Shown here piece after piece: positions 12,473 through 23,406 of a stretch of 49,540 nt of DNA; within the stretch, counting starts at the first letter, position 1; every line of letters starts with the position of its first letter. A program made the translations under genes and the position numbers. The stretch covers positions 1 through 49,540 of the forward strand of contig NW_003147799.1 in assembly GCF_000003605.2 (NCBI RefSeq). The letters run 5' to 3'. The notes below the pieces were generated by a model that had not been told where the DNA came from, made no database searches, and saw nothing but the letters and a program-made list of their open reading frames with translations. The stretch comes from Saccoglossus kowalevskii. Lineage: Eukaryota; Hemichordata; Enteropneusta; Harrimaniidae.

Positions 12473-13177
12473 ATGGAGCCAGTTGAGTGTCGCGCAGTAA
12501 TCGTTTTTTTTTGTATTTGAAAGGACGCACACCAAAGGAGACTTTTGATGAAAGGAAACATATGGTGGTGATGCCCCATCATATGACCTTGTAAAACGCT
12601 GACATCGTAAATTCAAACATGGTCGGAAGTCTGTGGAAACAGCTCCCAGACCTGGTCGTCCTTCTTCAACCATTGATGAGGCATCTGTCCGGCAAGTTGA
12701 GGTAGCCATTTTGGAAGATCGACGCATTACTGTTCGCCAAATAGCCCAAGAGGTCAAGATTAGTACAGGGTCTGTGAAAACTATCATTCATGACCATTTG
12801 CATATGCACAAGGTGTCTGCCAGATAGATTCCCAGTTTGCTCACACCTTTGCACAAGCAAGAATGAGTCAAGTGCTAGAGGATGAATTTGCATATGTGCC
12901 AAGAAGATGAGTCAAAGATTTTCAAAAGACTGATTACACAGGATGAAACTTGGAACCATCACTATGATCTAGAGACCAAAGCCAAGTCAATGCTGTGGAA
13001 GCACTTGGACTCATCACCTACAAAGAAGGCAAGGGTGAAGTCCTCTGCTGGCAAGGTCATGCTCACAGTCTTCTGGGACCAGGACCAATAGTGATGACAG
13101 ATTTCCTGGCAAAGGGTACCACAATTACAGGAGCCTATTATGCTTCACTTTTGATGAAATTAAGAGAAGCTATCAAA
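12473..13177 (+). pseudogene. Mariner transposase relic, 3' truncated
   Basis: The frame begins MEPVECRAVI and, across several stops and frame changes, shows the N-terminal DNA-binding part: GRKSVETAPRPGRPSS at about 12621-12672, then the second helix-turn-helix RRITVRQIAQEVKISTGSV. It continues into the catalytic region with ITQDETW, which carries the first catalytic Asp, then KVMLTVFWDQDQ and TDFLAKGTTITGAYYASLL. It stops being mariner-like after LREAIK at about 13177, so the D-N-A-P-x-H segment and the last catalytic Asp are missing. Stops near 12520, 12540 and 12825 also break it. Full mariner transposases are about 345 aa; about 235 codons are recognisable here. It was nested into the larger inverted-repeat element, inside a short dispersed repeat also found at 43190-43345. 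Confidence 0.9.
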
Positions 13178-13559
13178 ATCAATCGGACTTGCTTTTCTTA
13201 AAAGAAGTCGACAATACCACTTTTACCAAAAAATACAAATATATTCACCGATATTAGAGAATTGAAGAAATCAACATGCAATGAACAAATCTAAGAGAGG
13301 TCTCAAGTACCCAAGGTACATGTACACCAAGTATCAAATCATTCAGGCTTTTAGTTTTTAAAAAGAAGTCGAAAAAGTAACATTGACACAGACGACGACT
13401 GACGGCGGAGCTAAAATAAGACTTTAAAGAGGGAACTATCTTTATTTCAATAAGTCTTCAAAGATATACTACTCTCAAACATTGATAAATAATTTCTAGA
13501 GGAATTAATATACAACTACATGAATATTGAAACTTATATACTTTATATTGTGGTCTCAG

Positions 13560-14930
13560 TAGCCTTGCTTTGTAGTAGTAGAGAATTTGTTAGCTGGCAA
13601 TGGTGATGGTGTGGACACTAACAATAGAATCGTGGGTACCCTCAGAGTCAATGCCATACAACACAACTACGAAATGATATTACCAGTCATATCCCTGATA
13701 TCAAGGCAATTCAAAAGCCATCTGGTAGCTGTGATTTGGTATTTGATGAGGACCTCAGTCAAGCGCTTCGGGAGATGGAGGACATGAGAACAGACATGAG
13801 AACATTGGCACAGGCAGATATGTTGGACAAAAGGCAGACATTCTGGTTCTTTCAACATAAACCCAGAAGCAGATTCTGTTGTGCCTTTGTTGAGATCCTT
13901 TTTGCATGTGTTGTTATGTTGTTAGATGGTCCTGTTGACACACCTCCTGCTTCTTCAGAGAAAATTGTATCGTCATTGGCTCAAATGATCATGCTTAACT
14001 CTGTAGGCAAAATGTCATCGAATCCACAGATTGTGCCACGCCATCCACGTGAACAGAAAACACATGAACCCATCATGCTAGCAATAAAGGTGCACATAGA
14101 AACAGGTAAGGATTACCCATTGAGAACATGAAGGTTTCATTCTACCTTTTCAAGCCACCAAAGAAGACTTCACAAAAGGAGGGGTTGAACATCTACAACT
14201 GCACCCTCTCAGTCTGTCTTGCGTGGGATGGGCATCTGCATCCTGCAGCAATTCTCAACAAATCAGGTACATACAGAGCAGAAGATGATCTTGAATGCTG
14301 CACAAATGGGTCAAAAGACCGTAAAACCACTCCCAGTGTCTTACACAACAATGGAAGACGTCTCTCTGCATAAGGATGAAATCTCGAATTTTCCAGTTCT
14401 GTGTACATCCCCTGAGATCTTTAGAGCATGTGCTTCAAGAAGGCTTTGGATGGCTACAACATGTAAATGATCACTTCCAACTGACAATGAAACACTGGAT
14501 AAAGTAACAAAGGTAAGAGGTATTCTTGGTCAGCATGGCAGTCTCTACCAGATTTCATCCTCCTGCTCCAATTACTGTCTTCTTCCAACCCAACAGTTGT
14601 CTTCCACAAATTTGTGAATCAGCTCTACAGTGTGAAGGACGAAGATATAATGACAGTGGATACTGCACGCTTGCACCTATTCTTCCTTTTGGGCCAGGAC
14701 TTTGATCTATTTATTAAACTAATTGCGATTAATTTCTGGCTCAAACTCAGATGGGTTGTTCAGTATACCAGGATATCAGATTATACTTTTCAGAGAAGTC
14801 ATGTGTGGGGAAATTCTCTGAAGAAGAATTTCCGTCAAAAACCTCCAACCAATTGGGGCTGGAACCACAATACCAATCATCTCGGGAAAGTTGACCCAGC
14901 AGCAAACCTCCATGTACATGTTGTGTGAAT
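13560..14930 (+). pseudogene. Decayed frame of an uncharacterised transposon-linked protein family
   Basis: Open pieces in different frames (13736-14131, 14219-14470, 14614-14928) follow one another on the plus strand, as expected of one broken gene. Visible stretches include PRHPREQKTHEPIMLAIKVH (about 14031-14090), RGMGICILQQFSTNQ (from 14222) and KPLPVSYTTMEDVSLHKDE (14318-14375). These resemble a large uncharacterised invertebrate family I recall with RHS-x-E-x-PLP-x-x-LGL-x-x-H, HGTGISL-x-Q and LP-x-SYT-x-V motifs. That resemblance is from memory and unverified. There are no catalytic motifs that I can assign. The piece lies between the inverted repeats and downstream of the mariner relic, so it may be cargo or the element's own gene. 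It could not encode a functional product as it stands. Confidence 0.45.
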
Positions 14931-15435
14931 AGACAGTCCTGTTCAACACTCTGCCGATGCAAAGGCGCCTTCACACACACAAAGAACTTACTTAAGTATA
15001 AGGCAGAAGCAAATGCGCCAAAATGGTCCTTAGTGAGACTAGAAACTCTGTGAAACAGACTTTCATGAGTGTTCCACCTAAGTTTTCCTATGACATTGTG
15101 ATACTCGCATTCCAATTTTGTTATAGAATAAGCAATAAATATGTATAATGATATCATGTATATTGATTGTGTATTTCAAACTTGAGGGCCTGTACCACTT
15201 CAAGAATCAAGAATAATTCTTTGCATTGTTTTCCGCTACAATCTAACTCGTGCTTATGGGAGAAATTAATCAACAGTCATGAAAACTTCCATAAATCATT
15301 GATGTGTACACACACGCACAAATACACATACAGGTCTTACCGTAGTTGTAATGCCACACATTGAATTAACTTTTAATATAGTCGCGACATGGACTCGATT
15401 AAAAAGCGTTCCTATATAGGGTTGCGTTTTAATTG

Positions 15436-15451
15436 GAGTTTAATTAAACTC
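15436..15451. repeat. Perfect 16-bp palindrome
   Basis: GAGTTTAATTAAACTC reads the same on both strands. The flanking AATT extends it imperfectly. It lies inside the inverted-repeat element, just before the longer hairpin. Confidence 0.6.
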
Positions 15452-15538
15452 AATTGCAATGTAATACAACGTAGAATTCCGTTTTAATTAAGTTTAAATA
15501 AATAATAGTTGGATATCTCGTGACTGAACATAGAGATG

Positions 15539-15651
15539 TTTACGAAGCTTAGGTTTAGTAACGGGGGAAGGTATGGTACAATTATATTAATGATATATTT
15601 GATATAAATTGAACCATGCCTTCCTTCTATATTAAACCTAAGCTTCGCAAA
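15539..15651. repeat. Hairpin: 44-bp inverted arms, 25-nt loop
   Basis: The left arm 15539-15582 and right arm 15608-15651 are reverse complements with about 36 of 44 positions matching. The core CGAAGCTTAGGTTTA pairs perfectly with TAAACCTAAGCTTCG. The mismatches cluster in one internal loop. It could be a small foldback element or the hairpin of a hairpin RNA. No promoter is evident. Confidence 0.7.
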
Positions 15652-15719
15652 CTTGATTTAAATTCGATTAAATATTAATATAAATTCTGAAACATTGTGA
15701 GTTCCCGTTGTGAGGCTCC

Positions 15720-16491
15720 ACTAGTTATCAGAACTAATTTGCATAATTTATGTTAATTAAAAGGTAGTTTGAAAGAAGAAATAGTGTTTGTATAGATTTA
15801 TTTGTCTTTTGCATTAAAGAGCCATTATTCACTCATTTCTGGATGAAATCAATATTGATTTTAATATTTTGAGATTATCCAATATGTATGGTTCTAATTT
15901 GCATAATTTATGCATTATTCATACCATTTATGAAGATTTATGAATAGTTTATTTTTGGTCAAACTTTATAACCACTTCATATCTGAAAAAGTTGTTCAAA
16001 ATAAATCAATTACAATACTTTTTGCTTATTGGTGAATTTGGTATAATTAATATGCATAATATGCTAATTAGGTGTTAAGTACATAGAGACAGGTGTTTCT
16101 TTGAATGAATATTTTTTCTTTTGATCCAAAGAACACGTTTGCCAAGAAGGACATTTTTACCAAAAGAACCTCGATAATTGACAATTTTCAATAAGGTGGT
16201 TATTTGCATAAATACTTGACTTATTTTGCATAATACTTTTCTACTTGCTCCATAGAAAGTTTATACTAAGATAGACATTTGTTTTGGATGAATATATATT
16301 TTTTAATATTATTTTGGAAATTTTCTAATTAATTTGCATAAAATATGCAAATTAGGCCTTATTGGCATAGATACAGAATGTCTCTTTGGATGAAAATGTG
16401 TCAATTGCCCCAAAGAACATCTGTGCCAAGTGAGACATTTGTACTAAAAAATGCAGCGATCATCCCTTTTTTGCCCTTAGCAAGTCTACTA
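15720..16491 (-). repeat. Right terminal inverted repeat
   Basis: Reverse complement of the left arm, diverged. It ends at 16491 with TTAGCAAGTCTACTA, matching TAGTAGACTTGCTAA at 11665. It carries repeated ATTTGCATAA(T)TTATGC motifs (near 15737, 15897 and 16331). Confidence 0.72.
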
Positions 16492-16874
16492 GCATACAGT
16501 GGTAGTTTAGCAGCGGTCTTCATAAACTACAAGGAATGCATCTCTATTTTATGAACCTACTAAAATATAAATACATATATCTGTTTCAGCATATGTTACC
16601 GAGAAATTTTGTGAGATAGTGCTATATTTGCTTGCCATATAAAATAGTAATATGCCCTAAAACAGACAAATCATATTTTATTTCATTTTCTTCTTTTTGT
16701 AACATCATTTTGTTACATGATATATGTGAAAATGAAGAAACTGACAATAGCTTGTGTGGCACACTACTCTGATTTGGCATATCACACAATACATTACATA
16801 AGTTTTATTCCTTGGGTGTAACTTTGCGAACGTATCCACAACACGATCAATATCGATTTCTCGACGAATATGGA
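16492..16874. other. Non-coding spacer
   Basis: AT-rich sequence between the inverted-repeat element and the first TRIM-cluster module. I see nothing assignable in it. Confidence 0.5.
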
Positions 16875-17323
16875 GTCAGGAAAGCCGGTTTGTTTATAGC
16901 AAACGGATACATTCGGTGAGTAGCAAACTTGTCGATTCATTTAATAGAAGAGTATGTTTATTTGAGTTCTCAAAGGAACTTCTGGTCAAGCAGTTTTATC
17001 GCCGAAATATTTGCCGTCCGAGGACATCACCTGGCTGAAATACGAACATTGGTGTTGGAAGTGGTTCGTGGCGGTTGGTTTGTTAGCAATACAATATCTC
17101 TTAAATTATACTTAATTATATTTAACATTATTGAGTCATATGGGATCATTAAATCCATACCTCGATAACAGTGATAAAAGTCGACCTAATTCCTAAGACA
17201 GCCATACCAACATTCAAACATACCAACATTGATTTACGTCATGGGTGCGGTGTGGGGTGACAATACAGTGTATAACTGTAAACACGCATTGTTAAACAAA
17301 TTTGATTGAATTAGAAATCTTGC
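16875..17323 (+). repeat. Partial upstream copy of the TRIM-cluster module
   Basis: About 450 bp, highly similar to 18325-18770 and 23750-24185. Shared landmarks are CAGGAAAGCCGGT, ATTCG|GTGAGTAG (a good splice donor, GT at 16916), GCCGTCCGAGGACATCACCTGG and a long AATATCTCTTAAATTATAC stretch. The translated frame is not conserved between the copies, because indels shift it, so the conservation is of DNA rather than a shared protein. It is the left-most of three tandem modules and lacks a TRIM gene. Confidence 0.85.
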
Positions 17324-18139
17324 AAAATTCGCCTTTTCATGTCACGGTCACAATTTTTACACAAATAGCGCCATCACTCGTAAAATTGACCTTAACCATA
17401 TAGTAGCGAGTAGTGGGCAAATAAGTGGTATGTGCTGCTGAGCGAATCAGTCATCATGAAATCTCTGCATCAAAATTTGTGAAGATTAAAAAGAATGACG
17501 TCTTGTCAATACCATATACGAGGCTACGGCGGTGGGGTGAACTACCCTGACCTGTTCGCAAACAGTTTGGTGTCAAATCCTTCTATGCCATGTTAAGTCA
17601 TGCAGATTTAAATAAATCATAACAATCACCAAGACGACGCATCTATTTTTTAATAACAACATTAACATACATTACTGTAAATTAATCATACAGTGTTTAT
17701 CAGCATTTGTCCGATCTCATATGTCAGTCAACTAACATAAATATAGTAAAGTTTATGATTTATGATTTATTTGATAAAATCGTAAAAGGATCACCTACTG
17801 TAAACAGGCATTTGTACACATTCACAGTAAAAAAAATACGTATTTCAATTCCTAACTTTAGCTTCGTCCAGTCGGGTTTTCAGCACGTGCCGAAAATATG
17901 TTACTTAAGCAGCCAAAATAATTATCGTTGTTGCGTTCAGGAAGAGGCAAGTCCATCACTGAACCCTCTCAGCTCGAGCTGAAATCACATCCTCAGTTGA
18001 CGGCCTTTTCATAATTATCTCAATGTTTCATGTCACAAACTGTTAATTTTTCATATCACCTTAACATGAGAACCAAATGAATGTAAACGTTTTATCAATG
18101 CTCAGTTCAAATTCATCGGTTCAGGTGATTAACCTTCTC
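17324..18139. other. Non-coding spacer in TRIM cluster
   Basis: No repeat match to the other modules was noticed. The short frame at 17707-17982 has no domain and no splice support. Confidence 0.5.
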
Positions 18140-18274
18140 AAATGAGTCTCCGCTATTATTCCTATAGGCAAACACAATATTAGCATTATGTTTCACATTT
18201 GTTATAAACCAAACTGCATGATTACACTAAGGATTTCGTCAAGTTTATATACAATCTGCTATTGCTTGTTTGTG

Positions 18275-18366
18275 AATTCTTTGCTCTATGCACAGATCCG
18301 AGCCGAGCCGGTACATTGAACAATATTCAGGAAAGCCGGTACGTTTATAGCGAACATATATATTCG
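18275..18366 (+). other. Candidate non-coding exon with conserved donor
   Basis: All three modules keep the splice donor ATTCG|GTGAGTAG (GT at 18367, 16916 and 23792). In units 1 and 2 the preceding about 90 bp is also conserved (GCACAGATC(C/T)GAGCCGAGCC). In unit 1 a TATA-like TTTATATACA lies at about 18244, 30 bp before the proposed start; in unit 2 it reads TTAATATGCA and is lost. This could be a distal alternative first exon of the TRIM gene. This is inference from conservation and splice grammar only. Confidence 0.35.
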
Positions 18367-19346
18367 GTGAGTAGTAAAATTGTCGATTCATTTAATAGAA
18401 GAGTATGTTTATCTGTGTTGTCAAGGAAACTTCTGGTCAAGCAGTTTTAACGCCGAAATATTTGCCGTCCGAGGACATCACCTGGCTGAAATACAAACAT
18501 TGGTGTTGGAAGTGGTTCGTAGCGGTTTGTGTTAGTACTGCAATATCTCTTAAATTATACTTAATTATATTTAACATTATTGAGTCATATGGGATCACTA
18601 AATCCATACCTCGTTAACAGTGATAAAAGCCGACCTCATTCCCAAGACAGCCATACCAACATTCAGACATACCAACATTGATTTACGTCATGGGTGCGGT
18701 GTGGGGTGACAACACAGTGTATAACTGTAAACACGCTTTGTTAAAAAATGTTGATTAAATTAAAAATCTTTTGGTCAGTTTACCAACTACATAGAGCCAA
18801 AGTAGATTAACATGAGCAAATTATTTTTGGAATTTACGATCTCATTTGTTTAAGAATTTATTTTTTGTGCTCACGCTAAAAAAATATCCCAATATTAGTT
18901 GCAGTGGCGTACAGATTAAGAGGACTACCTGATATTATACCACTACAATCTAAATATTATTAAAATATTACAGTACGATTTTAATTTGCAATCAGTCGCG
19001 CACCTCCCCATGCCACCTATCCGTCGCAAAGTATTTTGTTCTAAATGACAGGTAATAATGACTTGATGAACATGTACAGTCGAGTTGACCGGGGGCTATA
19101 ATCGGATAAATGACAAATGCTTTAAATTTGGAGGGGATAGACTCGAACAGGGCTTTATACTCGGACAACTACAGTAATATTAAACACCAAATAAAAAAGT
19201 TGATCACACGCATTGCAAATCTCAATCACCTGCGAACTTGAAACCATTTGACATTGTATTGGACTAAACACATTACAAACAATCAAACGTAATTCTCCAA
19301 CGTTTACGCCGATTGGTTGACAGTGATAAGGTTGCTATCCAACTAT

Positions 19347-19427
19347 TATATACAAATAGTGTCGTTATAAACAAATCAGATTTGATATTCCAGTTACCAC
19401 GTCTTCGGCATCGGTAAAAATAATAAG
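19347..19427 (+). promoter_or_regulatory. TATA region and 5' non-coding exon of TRIM gene
   Basis: TATATAC (19347) and TATAAAC (19366) lie about 30-50 bp before TTACCACGTCTTCGGCATC. That sequence leads to a strong donor AATAAG|GTAAGC (GT at 19428). The arrangement is repeated in unit 2 (donor at 26205, AATAAG|GTAAGT). Spliced to the acceptor at 20089-20090, it would give a short 5' UTR exon ahead of the start codon at 20094. Confidence 0.55.
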
Positions 19428-20093
19428 GTAAGCGCAATTCTTCGTTATGAAGCTAAACTTAAAGTTTTTACATGTAGACGCATTGGGAATCTTGCCGTCT
19501 TTTACTAAGACGGACATATTAACATGTTGTTGTATTTCATGTCTGTCATTTAAACTCGCTTAGTTTGAAGTTAAGGAACACAATGTATATAAAAGTCGAC
19601 CCACTTTAAATTATGTGCTTGTAAGTCGTGTGATCGTAAACGTTTTATTGACTGTGTTGGCAATGGCAGTTTTTCTAAATTATACATAATTCATGTTCTT
19701 GATTAATAACTCAAGCTCTGAATAAACCTTCATAAGAGCAGTACCACGATAAGAGCTATAAACGCAAATATTTTCTAGGCAGTTACGTCATTTTTGAGTG
19801 TGTTAACTATGACTACACGGCGACAACCTTTGCTAGTTTTAAAGTGTGGTCAGTTTACAATCTACTTAAAACCAAAGTTGATTTACACGAGTAATTTTTA
19901 TAAATTGTGGGATTTACGATCCAATTATGAAGTGAATAGAACCGCATTGATTTAAAATCTAAATTTTATAGATATTAGTTGCAATATTTTCTTAAATTGA
20001 AAATACTAACTGAGATATTGAAATAATATTGTGATAAATAATTGGCTCGATAGTCATTCTAACTTATCCTTATGCACTTCTCATCCATAGGTG

Positions 20094-21281
20094 ATGGGTA
20101 CTGTGGTGTCACGTGCTGTAGGAAAGGTGAACCAGTATATAACACAACAATACATATCTAGTCAGTTCTCAGTGTCTGATAAATGGATTGAATGTCCGGC
20201 GTGCTGTCGTACATTCGATTTTCCGAAGATTCTGCCTTGCTATCACTCTGTTTGCCTCCGTTGTTTACATGTGAAAGAGGAAACAATAAACTGTCCGTTA
20301 TGCAAAATGTTACACAAAGTTCCTCCTGCTGGTTTGGAACTCTTGCCCGACAATCGGTTCCTGAATGATCTCATTGAACATTCATCGGCGAGAAAACTTA
20401 TGGAATCGTCACGAGAATGCGGGGTGTGCTCTGGCAACACAGCGCATAAATCGATCAAGTCACGTCAAGGTAAAAAACCAAACGTGTTTTGCACAAATTG
20501 TCGTAGAGCGCTTTGCAGTGACTGTGAAGACGTACATAAAAGTATACCGATAACCAGGACACATGTATTGATCTCTGTACAGGAGTATCGTACATCCATT
20601 CTCAAAGAATCGCCTCTCACGAAGTCCAGTTCTATTATGTGTCACCGCCATCCTAATAAAATTCTAAAGCTGTACTGTAGAGACTGTGATTATCCGATAT
20701 GTGATACCTGTGTCGATAAGGATCACACGGGGCCCAATCACACTCGTGAAAAGGTTGGTGACGCAAGGGCCAGAAAGGAAGCTGAAATTAATTTAAGAAT
20801 AAAAGGAGCAACTAATCTGAAAACAAGATTAGATGGGATTATGAAAGATTTGAATGAAGAAAGTGAAAGTCTTGAGATGAAGGTGGAAGAGGTAACAGCA
20901 CAAATAAACAGTCGCGCCAATTCTCTACAAGCAGAATGCAAACAACTTATAAAGGATATAAAAAAAGATGAATCTAGTCTTTTTCGGGAAATATCATTGA
21001 ATTTCGGTAAAAGAGGTGATGCTATTTCAAAGAGCAAAGCAGGATTGTGTGAAGGCATGGGAAAGCTAACAAAGTGCATCGATGCTGCAGAAATGTTGCA
21101 GCAGGATGGTCAAGGTGCTGGCTTCTTGTATATGGTTAAGCAAGTAATACAGGAATTTAAAGAGACAATTGGGAAAGATTATAGCGCAACTGCGATTAAG
21201 GATTTCAGATTTGTTCAAAATGACACGAATGTATCTCAAAGCATAACAGCAGACACACTAGGAAGACTTGTCATATATTAA
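20094..21281 (+). CDS. TRIM protein: RING, two B-boxes, coiled coil; 395 aa
   Basis: A probable E3 ubiquitin ligase of the tripartite-motif family, cytosolic. The ATG follows the acceptor TCCATAG (20084-20090) by three bases, and the whole protein is in one exon. The RING (C3HC4) uses C34, C37, C49, H51, C54, C57, C67 and C70. B-box 1 uses C109, C112, C133, C136, C141 and C144 plus His residues. B-box 2 uses C183, H186, C195, C198, C203, C206, H211 and H216. A charged heptad-rich coiled coil runs from about 225 to 345. The protein ends TADTLGRLVIY, at the point where the neighbouring TRIM-NHL paralogue (31200) splices to its NHL exon. So this one has no NHL, B30.2 or other C-terminal domain. 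Such a truncated architecture can still ubiquitinate or act as a regulator of full-length paralogues. AATAAA lies 50 bp after the stop. All zinc ligands are intact and there is no frame damage. Confidence 0.92.
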   Translation: MGTVVSRAVGKVNQYITQQYISSQFSVSDKWIECPACCRTFDFPKILPCYHSVCLRCLHVKEETINCPLCKMLHKVPPAGLELLPDNRFLNDLIEHSSARKLMESSRECGVCSGNTAHKSIKSRQGKKPNVFCTNCRRALCSDCEDVHKSIPITRTHVLISVQEYRTSILKESPLTKSSSIMCHRHPNKILKLYCRDCDYPICDTCVDKDHTGPNHTREKVGDARARKEAEINLRIKGATNLKTRLDGIMKDLNEESESLEMKVEEVTAQINSRANSLQAECKQLIKDIKKDESSLFREISLNFGKRGDAISKSKAGLCEGMGKLTKCIDAAEMLQQDGQGAGFLYMVKQVIQEFKETIGKDYSATAIKDFRFVQNDTNVSQSITADTLGRLVIY

Positions 21282-21331
21282 CCAATTACTCATTCTTAAT
21301 ATTACGCAATGAAGTAATTTTGAATCAAAAA

Positions 21332-21337
21332 AATAAA
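21332..21337 (+). terminator. Polyadenylation signal of TRIM gene
   Basis: AATAAA about 50 bp after the stop codon. An equivalent signal follows the pseudogene copy in unit 2 (about 27940). Confidence 0.6.
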
Positions 21338-22700
21338 ATACTATTGGTATAGATTGATATTCATCTATCAACATTTGTGCACAAAGAAAAGCTTGTTGTA
21401 AAAAAGCAAACAAATTCAATTAGCCAATTGGTTTGTATGACCTGATGTCAGGGCATGTGTAATTGATGACTTATCATCTTTTCTATATGGAAAATTATTA
21501 TTATTATCCATTCTCTTTTCCGGGAGAAGCCACTTCAACATCGTATTCGTCATTTTTGTCATCCAATTTACCATTATTACAATTATATTGTATTTGAGTT
21601 TTATGTTTGGTAGTTTGCCGACCCCGGACATAAATAAAATCCAAATTGTACTCGGAACCTTCTATATATAAGAAAAATGACATTACTTGAACCAAACACT
21701 TGCACAATAGCACGAGTTTGGTCTGTAATAATCACAATTTAACTCTAAGTTTGGTAAGATTGTGTTAAAGTCTCTGCTATGTGGAATGAAAGTTAAAATA
21801 TTGCTGTTATGCTTTTTTGTGTTCACATGATTCTTGCAGTGTTGAATGTTATGAATAAGATGTCGATAAATGTCTTTCAAAAGAAGCAACATATGCTTGG
21901 ATAACCATTTGCTTAGAGCAGCTTGATTTATTTGCCTGAAGAAACCCTGAATGTACTGATGTATATTACACAGTTGAATGCCAAGGGATAGTTATTCTAT
22001 ACTACTCAATAAGTATAACCATGTCTCTGCTACTAGATAACCATACATGCCGTTAATTTACATCGAAATCGAACTTGAAATGATATAGTAGTATATGATT
22101 GTAAAACCTGTTTATGTTTTAAAGAGGTCTACAAGTGTTATCGTTAATGCATTGCTGTAAAAACACGCGACATTCTCGAATAGCACGTCATTAACTATTG
22201 AAACCGCCTATCACCATCGCTAAAAAATCACACCACTAAAAATTCGAAATAGTGGGCAGGTGTGCTATTAGCTCGTCGTTTTGTCGCAAGTACCAATGTC
22301 TGTTCTGAAAACCTTGATTTGCTTATGTGTATTATGATGACGAAAACGACGCACACAACCTCCAGGTCGTTAAATGTACAGGGTGGTTGCTTTGAATGAA
22401 TAGGAAGACGGGGAATAGTAGGTTGGTGTTATGAACTGTTACTAGAAAACATTACAGAATGTTAGTCTCTATGTTGTTGAATAATGTAGGATGTGTTGGA
22501 TATACCCAGCCAGAAAATGCAATTTCCATAACCCGTATGTGGTTGAATAGTTCTGGGTTTGTGTTATTATGTGTGTAGTAGTGTAGTATAATGTTTTGTG
22601 ATAGTATACAATTGATTGCAGTCATACTTAAATAAACAGATTGTAGTTTAGAAAAACAATCAAACCATGCTCGTGTACTTTTAATAATTCTTTTAAATCC

Positions 22701-22810
22701 ATGTATACAGACGTAGAGGGCATGTACTCCAGGAGTTTCTATAGTGGATACGTTATAGGAATTTATCTATCACTCTTCACTTATTTGTGCTATGGTTTTT
22801 CGAATACCAA
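22701..22810 (+). other. Conserved short open stretch downstream of TRIM (duplicated)
   Basis: The frame reads SMYTDVEGMYSRSFYSGY followed by a hydrophobic stretch VIGIYLSLFTYLCY. The unit 2 copy (29991-30090) keeps it open with only two or three amino-acid changes. There is no start context or splice partner that I can assign. It may be a decayed exon or chance conservation through recent duplication. Confidence 0.2.
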
Positions 22811-23406
22811 CTGTGCCTTCATCATTTAATCCAATTATAGCTTAATTGATAAATCCGAAGAATAACACATTCAGACCTAATTGAAATTATAAGCAATATG
22901 TCCCAACAAAACGACTATGTTCTAAAATGAGTAGTATTTGGAAGTGTTGTTTGTGTTACAAACACACTCGTCGTACATTCTGCATATAATAACACTTGTG
23001 ATCACATGCATACCGCGCATATTTCATATATTTTGTTTGACATCGTATACAGTTAAACTTGATTTCACTATGCGTGCTATAAGGTTGATCTCAGGTACCA
23101 GACGACCCGATAAAAAATGCAGTAATATTACTTCACGCTGTTTATTTTCGGAATCATTATTCATTTTCATTACGACCCCCCCTACCAATCCCTAAGCAGA
23201 AATACAAACGCACTACAATGTTTGAAAACTATGTGAATCACACTACGGGTAAATAACTGACTACAAGGAAACGCGTTGTTATAAGATTTTTAGTAAAAAG
23301 TAAATTGGTTCATAAGATCAACGTGGCAGCATGTAATGCAGCATGTAAGTACTATGTGTTAAAAATGAAGGTCCTCGCATTATTCCCATAGGCAAACACA
23401 CTACTA

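Larger units (their letters stand above)
11665..16491. mobile_element. About 4.8-kb element with long terminal inverted repeats
   Basis: The left flank, read inward from TAGTAGACTTGCTAA (11665), is matched by the reverse complement of the right flank, read inward from 16491. Shared landmarks in the same order are GCATTTTTTAGTACAAATG, GGCCTAATTTGCAT, CCTAATTAGCATATTATGCA and several CAAAGA(A/G)ACAC blocks. The match extends about 650-750 bp into each side with many substitutions and indels, so the element is old. Inside are a mariner relic, a decayed frame of another family and a 44-bp-arm hairpin. No clear target-site duplication is visible at the ends I can define. The family is not known to me. 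Confidence 0.75.
18140..23165 (+). repeat. Tandem segmental duplication, unit 1 (with intact TRIM gene)
   Basis: Runs from CTATAGGCAAACACAATATTAG-type sequence at the left to the CTTCACGCTGTTTATTTTC block at about 23150. Unit 2 (23560-30486) repeats the same order: exon-like module, TATA/5' exon, TRIM gene, AATAAA, a 22.0-22.7 kb stretch with GTTATGAACTGTTACTAG and TACCCAGCCAGAAAATGC, and the final CATACCGCGCATATTTC block. The units differ by substitutions and several large inserts in unit 2. Confidence 0.9.

Noticed and set aside
16345-16554. Open frame of 69 codons
   Set aside because: It lies within the right inverted repeat and is not conserved as protein in the left arm.
20243-21079. 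Antisense open frames within the TRIM gene
   Set aside because: They are shadows of the zinc-finger coding sequence on the opposite strand.
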